Shown here one piece after another: positions 16,926 through 25,634 of a DNA stretch of 39,828 nucleotides. The stretch covers positions 1 through 39,828 of the forward strand of contig JALWZT010000289.1 in NCBI GenBank assembly GCA_027002405.1, read 5' to 3'. Below the pieces are notes generated by a model. It worked only from the letters and a program-made list of their open reading frames with translations, did no database searches and was not told the DNA's origin. The DNA is from Anaerolineae bacterium (GTDB lineage: Bacteria; Chloroflexota; Anaerolineae; J102). Each line of letters opens with the position of its first letter. Positions within the stretch are counted from its first letter, which is position 1. Position numbers and translations under genes: made by a program.

Positions 16926-17002
16926 GAAAATAGCGTGATCATCGGTTGCGGAAAGATCGCTAAGTAACCGTCTAAAAATGTGTTTCCGTTTTTTGTACTC
17001 AT

Positions 17003-17128
17003 CGACTGAAGTCGAACACTTAAGGCCTACGGCCAATGGACGGCCTCCGCCGTCCAAAACGGCGACAAAAGGGGTCGCCGAAGGGCGACCCTTGGCGCGA
17101 AGCGCCTCCATAGGCACGAGTTTACTCG
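17003..17128 (+). repeat. Six-hairpin chain element, copy 2
   Basis: The hairpins lie at 17003-17014 (CGACT/AGTCG), 17024-17034 (GGCC/GGCC), 17038-17055 (GGACGGC/GCCGTCC), 17072-17091 (GGGTCGCC/GGCGACCC), 17094-17106 (GGCGC/GCGCC) and 17117-17128 (CGAG/CTCG). The order matches copy 1 exactly. A fragment of the ~200-bp composite element follows at 17160-17266. With 16757-16925 this explains the gene-free stretch 16744-17272. Confidence 0.8.
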
Positions 17129-17272
17129 GCAAGTGTTGCGGCAAAAGAGGGAAGTTATTTCTGGACGCTCGCTAAGCCCACGTTGAGCGGGTCTGCACGG
17201 GCGTGATGCGTGAAAGCGTGAAACGTGAGAACCTTACGCATCACGCATTACGTTTCACGATCCGCCGTGCTG

Positions 17273-18226
17273 CTATTCGCCCTGTAACGCGTGCCACATC
17301 TCCAGGTCACGCTCCGCGGTCCAGATGCGAGGATGCTGGATGCCTTGCAGCTCATCGTAGGCACGGCTGACGTTGAAGGGAATGCAATGTTCATAGATGG
17401 GCCAATCGCCGTATTTGGGCGTCATCACCGCATAGACGTGATCAAAAGCAGCCTTCAGGTCCGCGCCTCGGTCGATGGCTTCCTGGGTGAGGGTGAGGAG
17501 GTCATCGAGGAAGCCACGGGTGAGGCGGATGGCTTCCTGGACGTTGGCTTCGCCTACCACCGCGGCCCCCCGGCCCGGCACCAACACGCGCGGGTTCAAG
17601 GCCTGGACCCGGTCCAGGGTGCGCCGCCAATCTTGCAAGAAGGCATCGCCACAATAGAGCGCGCAGCGTTCCTCCACCAGATCGCCGGCAAAAAGAACCC
17701 GCTCCTCGGGCAGCCATACCACGCTGTCTCCCTGGCTGTGCCCGCGGCCCAGGTGCTCGAGCCGGATCTCTCGATCCCACCACAACGTCATCTCTCGTTC
17801 GAAGGTCACGTTGGGCCAGGTGAGGCCTGGGACTTCGTCGACCGCGTCGAAGAGGCGGGGGAAGCGACGGACTTCCGATTCGAAGTCCTGCTGACCTCGT
17901 TCGCGAATCAGGTCGAGGGTGCCGCGGCTGCTGATGACCGTGTGCGCGTCGGTGAACGCGGCCCGGCCCATCACTCGCACCGCGTGGTAATGGGTGAGGA
18001 AGATGTGGGTGATGGGTTTATCGGTGATGGTGCGGATGTCCGCGATCCATTCTCGGGCCATTTTGGGTGTAGCCCGGCAATCGATGACCATCACCGAATC
18101 CGGGCCCACGATGAAACCGGTGTTGGGATCGTAATCACTGATGTAACCGTAGACATGGGGGGCGAGTTCGGTGATCCGTGCCCGCTGGGTTTGCGTATCG
18201 GCTGTGGATGCAAAGGCTTTGGACAT
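17273..18226 (-). CDS. MBL-fold metallo-hydrolase with altered metal motif
   Basis: This 317-residue metallo-beta-lactamase-fold protein shows the strands and late motifs of the superfamily: DSVMVIDCRATP, HIFLTHYHAVRV, GRGHSQGDSVVWLPEERVLFAGDLVE and NPRVLVPGRGA. The canonical HxHxDH motif reads H79-Y-H81-A-V83-R84: the Asp and third His are replaced, so one zinc site is probably missing. The downstream His (GRGHSQGD) and Asp (FAGD) ligands remain. A single-metal hydrolase or a non-hydrolytic role is possible. ATG 18224-18226 is used, although no ribosome-binding site is clear. It lies between repeats, separate from the homogentisate and liv groups; substrate unknown. Confidence 0.85.
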   Translation of the reverse strand: MSKAFASTADTQTQRARITELAPHVYGYISDYDPNTGFIVGPDSVMVIDCRATPKMAREWIADIRTITDKPITHIFLTHYHAVRVMGRAAFTDAHTVISSRGTLDLIRERGQQDFESEVRRFPRLFDAVDEVPGLTWPNVTFEREMTLWWDREIRLEHLGRGHSQGDSVVWLPEERVLFAGDLVEERCALYCGDAFLQDWRRTLDRVQALNPRVLVPGRGAAVVGEANVQEAIRLTRGFLDDLLTLTQEAIDRGADLKAAFDHVYAVMTPKYGDWPIYEHCIPFNVSRAYDELQGIQHPRIWTAERDLEMWHALQGE

Positions 18227-18285
18227 GATGGGGTTTAGGGATTGGGGAGGAAGGGGTTTGGGATGGTTTACAAAGCAGTCACCAC

Positions 18286-18452
18286 GAACGGCAGTTCGCC
18301 GATACGGATGAAAACATCTCGCGGCCACGTTGGCGCGGGAAGCCGAGCCCGGGATGCGTAATGCGTGATGCGTAAGGCTCTCACGTTTTACGTTTCACGC
18401 ATCACGTCCGTTGTCGCCTCGCTCAACGTAGGCCTGGCGATCCTTCTGCAAC
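18286..18452 (-). repeat. Reversed copy of the ~200-bp composite repeat
   Basis: The minus strand reads from GGATCGCCAGGCCTACGTTG through the CGTGATGCGT/ACGCATCACG inverted repeat to GGCCGCGAGATGTTTTC and GTATCGGCG, matching the copies at 5236-5642. It fills most of the gap between the paaF-like and MBL genes. Confidence 0.7.
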
Positions 18453-18477
18453 CGACGATCATGCTATTTTCATAGAA

Positions 18478-19245
18478 CTACCGCCCCTGCCATCGAGGGG
18501 GGCGTTTTTCCAAAAAGGCGGTGAGGCCTTCACGCATATCTTCGGTGGCAAAGAGCAGGTAGAAGAGGCGGCGTTCGTCCAAAAGACCCTGGGAAAGGGG
18601 GGTTTCGAAGGCTTGATTGATGGCTTCTTTGATATGGCGCACCGAGAGAGGCGCCCGTTCCGCGATCGCCGCGGCCAGCTTCATGGCTTCTTCCAGATAA
18701 AGCTCCACCGGCACCACGCGGTTGACCAGGTGGTAATCCAGGGCCTCGTATGCCGTGAGGAATCGGCTATTCAGGGCCATCTCCATGGCCACGGCTTTGC
18801 CTACCGCCCGAACCAGGCGCTGGGTGCCCCCGGCCCCGGGCATGATGCCCAGGTTGATCTCGGGCTGACCGAAGCGGGCGGATTCCGACGCGATGATCAT
18901 GTCGCACATCATGGCCAGCTCGTTGCCGCCCCCCAGGCACCAGCCCGATACCGCGGCGATGATGGGGATCTTGATGGCCTGGAAACGCTGCCACAGGCTC
19001 AGACGGTCGCTCAGGATTTGCTTCACCACGTCGCTTTCGGCCAGTTCCTGGATATCCGCGCCCGCGGCAAAGGCTTTTTCATTGCCGGTGAGGACGATGA
19101 CCCGGATGGCCGGATCGGCCTCGAAGGCTTCCGCGGCTTCGACGACGCGACGGATGACGTCGCTGTTCAGCGCGTTGAGGCGTTCGGGCCGGTGGATGCG
19201 AATGAGCCCGACTTTGTCGTGGGTTTCGGTGAGAACAGAAGGCAT
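18478..19245 (-). CDS. Enoyl-CoA hydratase, PaaF-like
   Basis: This 255-residue crotonase keeps both hydratase glutamates: Glu109 in [11 protein letters not shown] and Glu129 in [19 protein letters not shown]. It also has the family end [12 protein letters not shown]. Hydration of a 2-enoyl-CoA is the expected reaction. In the phenylacetate route that would be hydration of 2,3-dehydroadipyl-CoA (PaaF role), but crotonases of fatty-acid or amino-acid oxidation look alike. It starts 25 bases after livF on the same strand and closes the long transport/catabolic gene run. No ribosome-binding site is obvious, so it may depend on coupling with livF. Confidence 0.88.
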   Translation of the reverse strand: MPSVLTETHDKVGLIRIHRPERLNALNSDVIRRVVEAAEAFEADPAIRVIVLTGNEKAFAAGADIQELAESDVVKQILSDRLSLWQRFQAIKIPIIAAVSGWCLGGGNELAMMCDMIIASESARFGQPEINLGIMPGAGGTQRLVRAVGKAVAMEMALNSRFLTAYEALDYHLVNRVVPVELYLEEAMKLAAAIAERAPLSVRHIKEAINQAFETPLSQGLLDERRLFYLLFATEDMREGLTAFLEKRPPRWQGR

Positions 19246-19270
19246 AGGCGGGGTGGATGGCTAGGAGTAG

Positions 19271-20002
19271 CTAGGCTGCCAGGGCGTGGCCGCCCAGGTA
19301 CGCGGCCTGGACACGAGGGTCTTCCAAAAGTTCGTGGGCGTTACCTTCCAAAACGATGCGGCCTGTTTCGAGAATGTAGGCTCGGTCGGCGAGTTTGAGC
19401 GCGGCCCTGGCGTTTTGTTCTACCAGCAACACGGTCTGGCCCCGATCTCGCAATGAGGCGATCAACTGGAAGAGGTCTCTGACAATGAGTGGGGCCAGGC
19501 CCAGGGAAGGTTCGTCCAGGAGCAGCAGCTTGGGGCGGGCCATGAGCCCACGCCCAATGGCCAACATTTGCTGTTCGCCGCCGCTCAGCGTGCCGGCCAT
19601 TTGTTTTTTGCGCTCCCGCAAGCGGGGAAAAAGGTCGAAGATCTCTTCGATATCTCGTTGGACCGCCTTACGTCCATCCCGACGATAACGCTGGTACGCG
19701 CCCAAAAGCAGGTTGTCGTACACCGAAAGGGTCCCGAAAACCTGACGATGCTCGGGCACATGGCTGATGCCCGCGCGCACAATGGCCGCGGCCCGGGCTT
19801 TGGTGATATCTTGCCCCTGAAAAAGAATACGGCCGGAACGGGCTCGCAGCAGCCCGCTGATGGTATGGAGCAACGTGGTTTTGCCAGCACCGTTGGCACC
19901 TACCAGGGCTACGATCTCGCCCGGGTTGACATGGAGCGTGACCTCTTTCAGGGCCTGGATGTGGCCGTAATAGGTGTTGATGCGATCAATTTGAAGAAGC
20001 AT
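19271..20002 (-). CDS. livF: Branched-chain-type ABC transporter ATPase
   Basis: This 243-residue ATPase subunit of a LivFGHMK-type importer has Walker A GANGAGKT (residues 33-40), signature LSGGEQQMLAIGRGLM and Walker B LLLLDEPSLGLAP, plus the family C-terminus. It hydrolyses ATP at the cytoplasmic face together with LivG. The ATG at 20000-20002 is taken because GGATGG lies upstream; the in-frame ATG three codons earlier has no ribosome-binding site. It lies 36 bases after livG and 25 bases before the paaF-like gene. Confidence 0.95.
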   Translation of the reverse strand: MLLQIDRINTYYGHIQALKEVTLHVNPGEIVALVGANGAGKTTLLHTISGLLRARSGRILFQGQDITKARAAAIVRAGISHVPEHRQVFGTLSVYDNLLLGAYQRYRRDGRKAVQRDIEEIFDLFPRLRERKKQMAGTLSGGEQQMLAIGRGLMARPKLLLLDEPSLGLAPLIVRDLFQLIASLRDRGQTVLLVEQNARAALKLADRAYILETGRIVLEGNAHELLEDPRVQAAYLGGHALAA

Positions 20003-20038
20003 AAAAACCATCCATGGATGAGGAGGATGTGAAAAACA

Positions 20039-20803
20039 TCAATCGACACCCAGATACGCGGTGATCACTCGTTCATCCTGTTGGACTGCTTCGGGAGGTG
20101 CATCGGCAATGACCTCACCGTAATCCAAAACCAGGACCTCATCCGCCACATCCATGACCATCTCCATATCATGTTCCACCAGCACGATGGTCACACCTTC
20201 GTCACGGATCTGGCGGATCAAATCCACCAAGTCCTGGGTTTCGGTCGAGTTCAATCCGGCCGCGGGCTCGTCTAGCAAAAGCAGACGGGGTTGGCTGGCC
20301 AGCGCGCGGGCGATTTCCAGTTTGCGTTGCAAGCCGAAGGGGAGCTCGGTGGCATCATCATAGGCGCGATGGGCGATACCTACCTTGTTCAGCAAAGCCA
20401 TGCCCTGGGCAATGACTTCTTGTTCTTCTCGCCGAGCCCGGGGCAAGCGCAATGCCGCGGCTAAAAAGCCCGTGTGGGTACGTGTATGCGCGCCGACCAG
20501 CACGTTTTCCAAAACGGTCATATGTTGGAAAAGTTTGATGTTTTGGAAGGTGCGCGTGATGCCCAGGGCCGCGATCTCGTTGGGGCGAAGCCCTACCAGG
20601 CTCTGGCCCATAAATCGGATATCCCCCGCGGTGAGTTCATAGATGCCTGTGATCAGATTGAAAAGGGTGGTTTTGCCCGCGCCGTTGGGGCCGATGATGG
20701 CTTTGATCTGGCGCGGCCAGACCTGGCCCGAAACCTGATGTAGGGCTGTGAGGCCGGCAAAGGTTTTGGTGACGTGGTCGAATTCTAAGATGGGAGTGGG
20801 CAT
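20039..20803 (-). CDS. livG: Branched-chain-type ABC transporter ATPase
   Basis: This 254-residue LivG-type ATPase has Walker A GPNGAGKT (residues 38-45), the LivG-specific region ALGITRTFQNIKLF, the atypical signature LPFGLQRKLEIARAL in place of LSGGQ, and Walker B LLLLDEPAAGLN followed by the H-loop VEHDM. These are normal for LivG. It pairs with LivF on the LivHM pore, 23 bases downstream of livM. Confidence 0.95.
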   Translation of the reverse strand: MPTPILEFDHVTKTFAGLTALHQVSGQVWPRQIKAIIGPNGAGKTTLFNLITGIYELTAGDIRFMGQSLVGLRPNEIAALGITRTFQNIKLFQHMTVLENVLVGAHTRTHTGFLAAALRLPRARREEQEVIAQGMALLNKVGIAHRAYDDATELPFGLQRKLEIARALASQPRLLLLDEPAAGLNSTETQDLVDLIRQIRDEGVTIVLVEHDMEMVMDVADEVLVLDYGEVIADAPPEAVQQDERVITAYLGVD

Positions 20804-20826
20804 AGGGATGCGTCGAGAGGGGCGAA

Positions 20827-21912
20827 TTAAGAATCGGAAAGGGGTTTGTGTCGAAGGCGATGCAGTGTGTTGCGAACACCAAACACCACACCATCGGGCG
20901 CGAAGATCATGAGCAGGATGAGGATGAGGCCGAAAGCGATGACTTCGTATTCCCCACTGGCCCCTTCTACAACGAGGTGCATGCGGGCCCGCAAAAGTTC
21001 ACGAATCAGAAAGAAGGCAGCCACCCCGAAGGGAGCTCCCCACACGCTGGCCATGCCTCCCATCGCAGCCATGATCACCAGATCCAAAGATGCGACAAAC
21101 CCAAAAGTAGGAGGCGACACCGCGGCCTGAAAATGGGCATAAAGGCTTCCGGCCAGGGATCCCATGATGGCGCTAAGGACGAACACTCGGGTTTTGAATT
21201 CGGCCGTATTTACTCCGATCACCTCCGCCGCGAGATCGCTGCTATGAATGGCCCGCAAGGCCCGTCCTACTCGGGAATTCACGATATTCAAGGAGAGGAT
21301 GATGGAAAGCAACGCCATGGCCCATACCAGAAAGTAGTAACGGGTCACGGGCCAGAGCTCATAAGTGCCGATACGCAGCCGGGGGATCCCCGGAATGCCG
21401 TCCGAGCCCCCTGTTAAACTGAGGACTTTGGCGCTGATACCGAAGTTTTCTCGAAAAAGGATGACCACCACGATGCCCAGCCCCAGGGTGGCCATCGCCA
21501 GATAGTGGCCTTTCAGGCGCAGAATGGGGCGGCCAACCAGATAGGCAAAAAAACCGGTGATGAGCATGCCCGCGGGGATCAAAAGCCAGGGCCACCACCA
21601 ACTATTGGCGATGGTGTCGGGAATGCCCACGACACTGGCCCGGGCCGTGAAGATGGCCGAAAAATACGCGCCCATCCCATAGAACGCGGCTTGTCCCAAA
21701 GACGCCTGGCCTGTATACCCCATAAGCAAATTCAACCCCACCACCACAATGGTGAGAATGCCGATCCGGACCAGGGCATCGAAGGTGAAAATGCCGCCGG
21801 TGAGGCTGGAGAATCCTTCGGGATGGGTGATCTCAAACCAACCGGCAAAGAGAATGAAGCTGGTTAGAGCCAGAAGCCCCCAAAGGTTGCGATGGGATGC
21901 GATAAATTTCAT
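20827..21912 (-). CDS. livM: Branched-chain-type ABC transporter permease
   Basis: This 361-residue permease has about nine to ten hydrophobic segments. It shows the LivM signature GLNLLMGYTGQASLGQAAFYGMGAY near residues 58-82 and the cytoplasmic coupling motif SRVGRALRAIHSSDLAAEVIGVN. It forms half of the membrane pore with LivH. It starts four bases after the livH stop, so the two permeases are translationally coupled and probably made in equal amounts. Confidence 0.95.
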   Translation of the reverse strand: MKFIASHRNLWGLLALTSFILFAGWFEITHPEGFSSLTGGIFTFDALVRIGILTIVVVGLNLLMGYTGQASLGQAAFYGMGAYFSAIFTARASVVGIPDTIANSWWWPWLLIPAGMLITGFFAYLVGRPILRLKGHYLAMATLGLGIVVVILFRENFGISAKVLSLTGGSDGIPGIPRLRIGTYELWPVTRYYFLVWAMALLSIILSLNIVNSRVGRALRAIHSSDLAAEVIGVNTAEFKTRVFVLSAIMGSLAGSLYAHFQAAVSPPTFGFVASLDLVIMAAMGGMASVWGAPFGVAAFFLIRELLRARMHLVVEGASGEYEVIAFGLILILLMIFAPDGVVFGVRNTLHRLRHKPLSDS

Positions 21913-21916
21913 AGTT

Positions 21917-22972
21917 TCAGACCTTTTCCGTTTCTTTGGCTTTGGAAAGGATGCCTTGAGGCCGATAAAGCAGGACCAGGATGAGGATGATGAAAGCGAA
22001 AATGTCTTTAAGACCCGACTTGGTCACGCCCGCGGCCACATTTTCCACCACGCCCAGGAGCAACCCGCCAATCACCGCGGCCGGCGCGCTGACCAGCCCC
22101 CCCATAATCGCGGCCACAAAGCCTTTGAGTCCAAGTTTCAACCCCATATCGTAAGTGGGGGAGGTGACAGGAGCCAGGACGATGCCCGCCACCGCGCCCA
22201 CGGCCGCGGCCACCACAAAGGCCAGTAGCGACATTTTGCTGGGGCTGATTCCCATCAGTCGGGCTGCGGTGCGATTGATGGCACTGGCTTGAAACGCTTT
22301 CCCATAGATGGTGAAATTGAAAAACCAATACAAAACGGCCATCACCAACGCCGTGGTCGTCCAGATCCACAAACTTTGACCTTTGATGATCACGCCAAAT
22401 GGTCGGTATACCTTGTCGCGAGTGGCCTCAGTGAAAAAGGTGGAGAATGCAGGCAATTTCAGGGCGCCTGTCCCCCAATAGAGGAGTGCCAATCCCTGAA
22501 TCACGATATAAACCCCCACGGTGATGATGATCAATGTTAAAGGCGAGGCATCCCGCACGGGAGCGATGACCACCCGTTCGATAAACAACCCCACCGCGGT
22601 GGTGAACAAAATGGCAAACACGGCCGCCGCGAAAAGATTGACCGCAGGGGCGAAGGGTAGAAGTTGGTGCGCAAAAAGATCCGCGGTGATCATGGCTCCT
22701 AACATGACAAACGCACCCTGTGCAAAATTGATGACGTTGGTCACGTTGTAGATGGTCACCAGTCCTAAAGCGATCAGGGCATAAATGGCCCCAGCACGGA
22801 GGCCGTCCATGATCAACTGCGCGTATTGCCGAAGGCCAAAATGTTTTTTGCCTCCCAGCCAAAAGATAAGCAGGAGAAGCGCGAGGAGCAACAACACCGA
22901 GAGCCCTTGGCGAAGGCTCATGCTCGGCTTGCGCTTGCGGGTTGCCACGTTCGTGGTGATGGTGGATTCCAT
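21917..22972 (-). CDS. livH: Branched-chain-type ABC transporter permease
   Basis: This 351-residue permease has a basic N-terminus, a first membrane segment at residues 21-38 and about eight further segments. It carries the LivH signature GLRAGAIYALIALGLVTIYNVTNVINFAQGA and the coupling motif FQASAINRTAARLMGISPSKM. ATG 22970-22972 is preferred to the TTG-led longer frame. A 132-base gap with a long hairpin separates it from the stop of the binding-protein gene, which should let livK be made in excess over the membrane parts. Confidence 0.95.
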   Translation of the reverse strand: MESTITTNVATRKRKPSMSLRQGLSVLLLLALLLLIFWLGGKKHFGLRQYAQLIMDGLRAGAIYALIALGLVTIYNVTNVINFAQGAFVMLGAMITADLFAHQLLPFAPAVNLFAAAVFAILFTTAVGLFIERVVIAPVRDASPLTLIIITVGVYIVIQGLALLYWGTGALKLPAFSTFFTEATRDKVYRPFGVIIKGQSLWIWTTTALVMAVLYWFFNFTIYGKAFQASAINRTAARLMGISPSKMSLLAFVVAAAVGAVAGIVLAPVTSPTYDMGLKLGLKGFVAAIMGGLVSAPAAVIGGLLLGVVENVAAGVTKSGLKDIFAFIILILVLLYRPQGILSKAKETEKV

Positions 22973-23011
22973 AGTGGGTTCCGAGATGAAAAGCAATGAC
23001 GGGCCGGTAGG

Positions 23012-23062
23012 GCTCCTCCCGCCCGGTCTGGGGGGCGAAGGTTCACCCCAGGCGGGAGGAGC
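23012..23062 (-). other. Long hairpin between livK and livH
   Basis: A perfect 12-base inverted repeat (GCTCCTCCCGCC at 23012-23023, GGCGGGAGGAGC at 23051-23062) encloses a second TGGGG/CCCCA pairing. No T-run follows, so it reads as an attenuating or mRNA-protecting structure after the binding-protein gene. Confidence 0.75.
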
Positions 23063-23104
23063 ATAAGGTTTGTTAATGCAGATGAGGTCCAGGCATCGCC
23101 GGGA

Positions 23105-25594
23105 TTACTGACCCCAGGCATCCTGGGGGAAGAAGGTGAACTGACCATCCTGCACCCGCACCAGCGTCAGGGCCGTGGTATAGTCCTTCACCCCCAAGTG
23201 GTCATCCGGTTCCAGGGTGAAGACGCCACCGGTCCCGGGCCAGTCTTTCACATAGGTTTCCAGGTTGTCCCGGATGGCTGCACGGCGTTCCTGCAGAGAA
23301 AGCCCATCGGGCAGGTGTTCCATGGCGATCCGGAGCCAGGAAAGGCCATCCCACGCGTGCCCGGCGAAGCTATCGGCCCGTTTGCCGGTGTAGGCGTTGT
23401 AGTCAGCCATGAATTGGTGGATAACCTCGTATTGGGGATCCGAAGAGGGCAGTTGGTCCGCCACCAACAGCTTGGGGCATGTAGCGATCGCGCCTTCCAC
23501 CACGCCTGGATCCAAGGTGAGGAAGGCATCGTTGCAGATGCCACCGCTGTGGAGCACAGGAACGTCGGGCATGTAGTCTTGCAGGGCAGCCATCGCGTTC
23601 ACGGCCCCGGGCATGAGGGACCCAATGATCACGGCTTCGCAACCGGAGCTCTGAACCGAGGTCATTTGCGGGAATTCGGTGTCGGAACGTTCGAACGCGT
23701 CGGAGTACACCACTTCGATGCCTGCTTCTTCCATCACTTTTTCGCCATTTCGCAACACGTCCTGGCCGTAGCCAGTGTTTTCATACAGGTAGCAGACTTT
23801 GGTCACCCCCAGGGCTTTGAGGTAATCCTTGTGCCATTGGGCCACCTGCGAGTTGACATGGGGGGTTTTGAAGATCCATTTCCGGGTTTGACCGGTTTCG
23901 GGGTCACGAATGATGACGCCCGCGGACCCCATAGAAACCAGGACCGTCTCATTTTCGGTGGCAATGGGCACCATGGCCAGGGAATTGCCGCTGGTGGAAC
24001 CGCCCAGGACCGCGTCCACCTGTTCTTCGTTGATGAGGCGGTTGATGGCCGCGGCCGCGGTATCGGGGTTGGACTCGCTATCGAGGATGACAACTTCCAC
24101 AGGATGGGTGACGCCATCAGGCCCGGTGATGCCCCCGGCCTCTTCGAGCTGTTTGGCCACCATTTCCGCGGTTTCTCGTTCCTGCACGCCCAGGCTCGAG
24201 GCTCCGCCCGTGGCCGCGACCACGACGCCGATCTTGTAGGGCTGCCCCTGGCCACCACCGGTCGCTTCGCTCGATGCGGGCATGGAACCGCCCCAGGCTT
24301 CCGGAGGATAATACACGAACTTACCTCCTTCCACCTGGACAAAGGTCAAGCCTTTGTAATCCAGGCCCAGGTGATCTTGGGGGGAGAGATTGTAGATGCC
24401 GCCGGTGCCGGGCCAGTTCTTGATTTTCGATTCGATATTGTCGCGCACGCCTGCGCGTCGGGCCTGCAGATCGGAGTTATCGGGGAGGTTCTCCAGGCCG
24501 ATGATGGCCCATTGCAGCGCGTCCCAGGCATGGCCCGCGAAGGTGCTGACACTTTCGCTACCGGTAAAGGCTTTGTAATCCTGGGCGAATTTCTCCAGAA
24601 CCGGCTTCTGGGGGTCGGTATCGGGCAATTGATCCAGCACCACCAGGCGTCCGCAGGGCAGGACGACGCCCTCCACGGTCTCGGGATCGAGATCGATGAA
24701 CTTCTGGTTGCAAACCCCATGGCCGTGCACAATGATGGCATCGGGCACAAAGTCGCGCAGAGCTGCGGTGATGTTGGTGGCACCGGGCGGCAGAGCACCA
24801 ATGACCACCGCTTCGCAGCCCGCGCCCTGCACCGCGCTCATCTGCGGGAATTCGGTATCGGAACGTTCAAACGCATCGGAATAAACGATCTCGATGCCCG
24901 CCTCGGAGAAGGCTTTCTCGCCATTCCTCAGGGTGTCTTGGCCATAGCCGGTGTTTTCATACAGGTAGCACACCTTGGTCACGCCCTGGGCCTTCAGGTA
25001 TTCCGCCTGCCATTTGGCGCTATGGATGTTCTCCTGCGGGGTTTTGAAGATCCATTTGCGGGTCTCGCCTGTTTCGGGGTCCCGGATGATGGACCCGGCC
25101 GCGCCCATGGAGATGAGGACTGTTTTGTTTTCGGTGGCGATGGGCACCATGGCCAGGGAGTTGCCGCTGGTGGTGCCGCCCACGACCACATCGACCTGTT
25201 CTTCGTTGAGCAGACGGTTCAAAGCGGCCGCGGCGGTATCGGGGTTGGATTCGCTATCCAGGATGATCACTTGCACTGGATGCTGGACCCCGTCCGGCCC
25301 CGTGATGCCGCTTTTTTCCACCTGGGCTTTGATCATTTCCGCGGTGTTCTTTTCGGCCTCGCCCAGGCTGGCCGCGCCGCCTGTGGCCGCAACGACCACG
25401 CCGATCTTGTAAGGGGTCCCGGCCTGAGTTTCACCGCCCGCGGCGGGAGGCTGAGTGGCTGGGGCCGGTTGGCTGGTTTCTGGGGCCTGGGTGGGCTTGG
25501 GGGCTGCGGTGGGTTCGGCTTTGCCGCCACCACAGGCGGCCAGCACCAAGACCAGCACCATCACCGCCAACAATACGATAAACCAACGTCGCAT
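23105..25594 (-). CDS. livK: Lipoprotein with two fused LivK-type substrate-binding domains
   Basis: This 829-residue protein starts at ATG 25592-25594, with GGAGGAG upstream. A signal peptide ends in LVLAAC (lipidated Cys21), followed by a Pro/Thr/Ala-rich linker (25-60). Two full periplasmic-binding (type I, Leu/Ile/Val family) domains follow: about 61-435 and about 452-829, each opening with PYKIGVVVAATGG and containing IILDSESNPDTAAAA, SGNSLAMVPIATEN, RKWIFKTP, CYLYENTGYGQD and FERSDTEFPQM. The unit repeats at 391 residues (1173 bases) and the two halves are clearly a recent tandem duplication joined in frame by a Ser/Gly linker. A normal LivK has one domain. It delivers substrate to LivHMGF; given the paa genes upstream, an aromatic acid is likely, but specificity cannot be read. 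Confidence 0.93.
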   Translation of the reverse strand: MRRWFIVLLAVMVLVLVLAACGGGKAEPTAAPKPTQAPETSQPAPATQPPAAGGETQAGTPYKIGVVVAATGGAASLGEAEKNTAEMIKAQVEKSGITGPDGVQHPVQVIILDSESNPDTAAAALNRLLNEEQVDVVVGGTTSGNSLAMVPIATENKTVLISMGAAGSIIRDPETGETRKWIFKTPQENIHSAKWQAEYLKAQGVTKVCYLYENTGYGQDTLRNGEKAFSEAGIEIVYSDAFERSDTEFPQMSAVQGAGCEAVVIGALPPGATNITAALRDFVPDAIIVHGHGVCNQKFIDLDPETVEGVVLPCGRLVVLDQLPDTDPQKPVLEKFAQDYKAFTGSESVSTFAGHAWDALQWAIIGLENLPDNSDLQARRAGVRDNIESKIKNWPGTGGIYNLSPQDHLGLDYKGLTFVQVEGGKFVYYPPEAWGGSMPASSEATGGGQGQPYKIGVVVAATGGASSLGVQERETAEMVAKQLEEAGGITGPDGVTHPVEVVILDSESNPDTAAAAINRLINEEQVDAVLGGSTSGNSLAMVPIATENETVLVSMGSAGVIIRDPETGQTRKWIFKTPHVNSQVAQWHKDYLKALGVTKVCYLYENTGYGQDVLRNGEKVMEEAGIEVVYSDAFERSDTEFPQMTSVQSSGCEAVIIGSLMPGAVNAMAALQDYMPDVPVLHSGGICNDAFLTLDPGVVEGAIATCPKLLVADQLPSSDPQYEVIHQFMADYNAYTGKRADSFAGHAWDGLSWLRIAMEHLPDGLSLQERRAAIRDNLETYVKDWPGTGGVFTLEPDDHLGVKDYTTALTLVRVQDGQFTFFPQDAWGQ

Positions 25595-25634
25595 GAGATG
25601 CTCCTCCTTTTTGGGGGGTGAGATAGAGTAAGGG

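Noticed and set aside
16833-17144. Minus-strand 103-codon frame across the repeats
   Set aside because: It crosses the ATCAGT repeat and hairpin chain, so it is translated repeat and not a gene.
23198-25621. Plus-strand open frame of 807 codons opposite livK
   Set aside because: It mirrors the tandem LivK gene; stop codons are rare on the opposite strand of biased GC-rich DNA, and it shows no recognisable motifs or ribosome-binding site.
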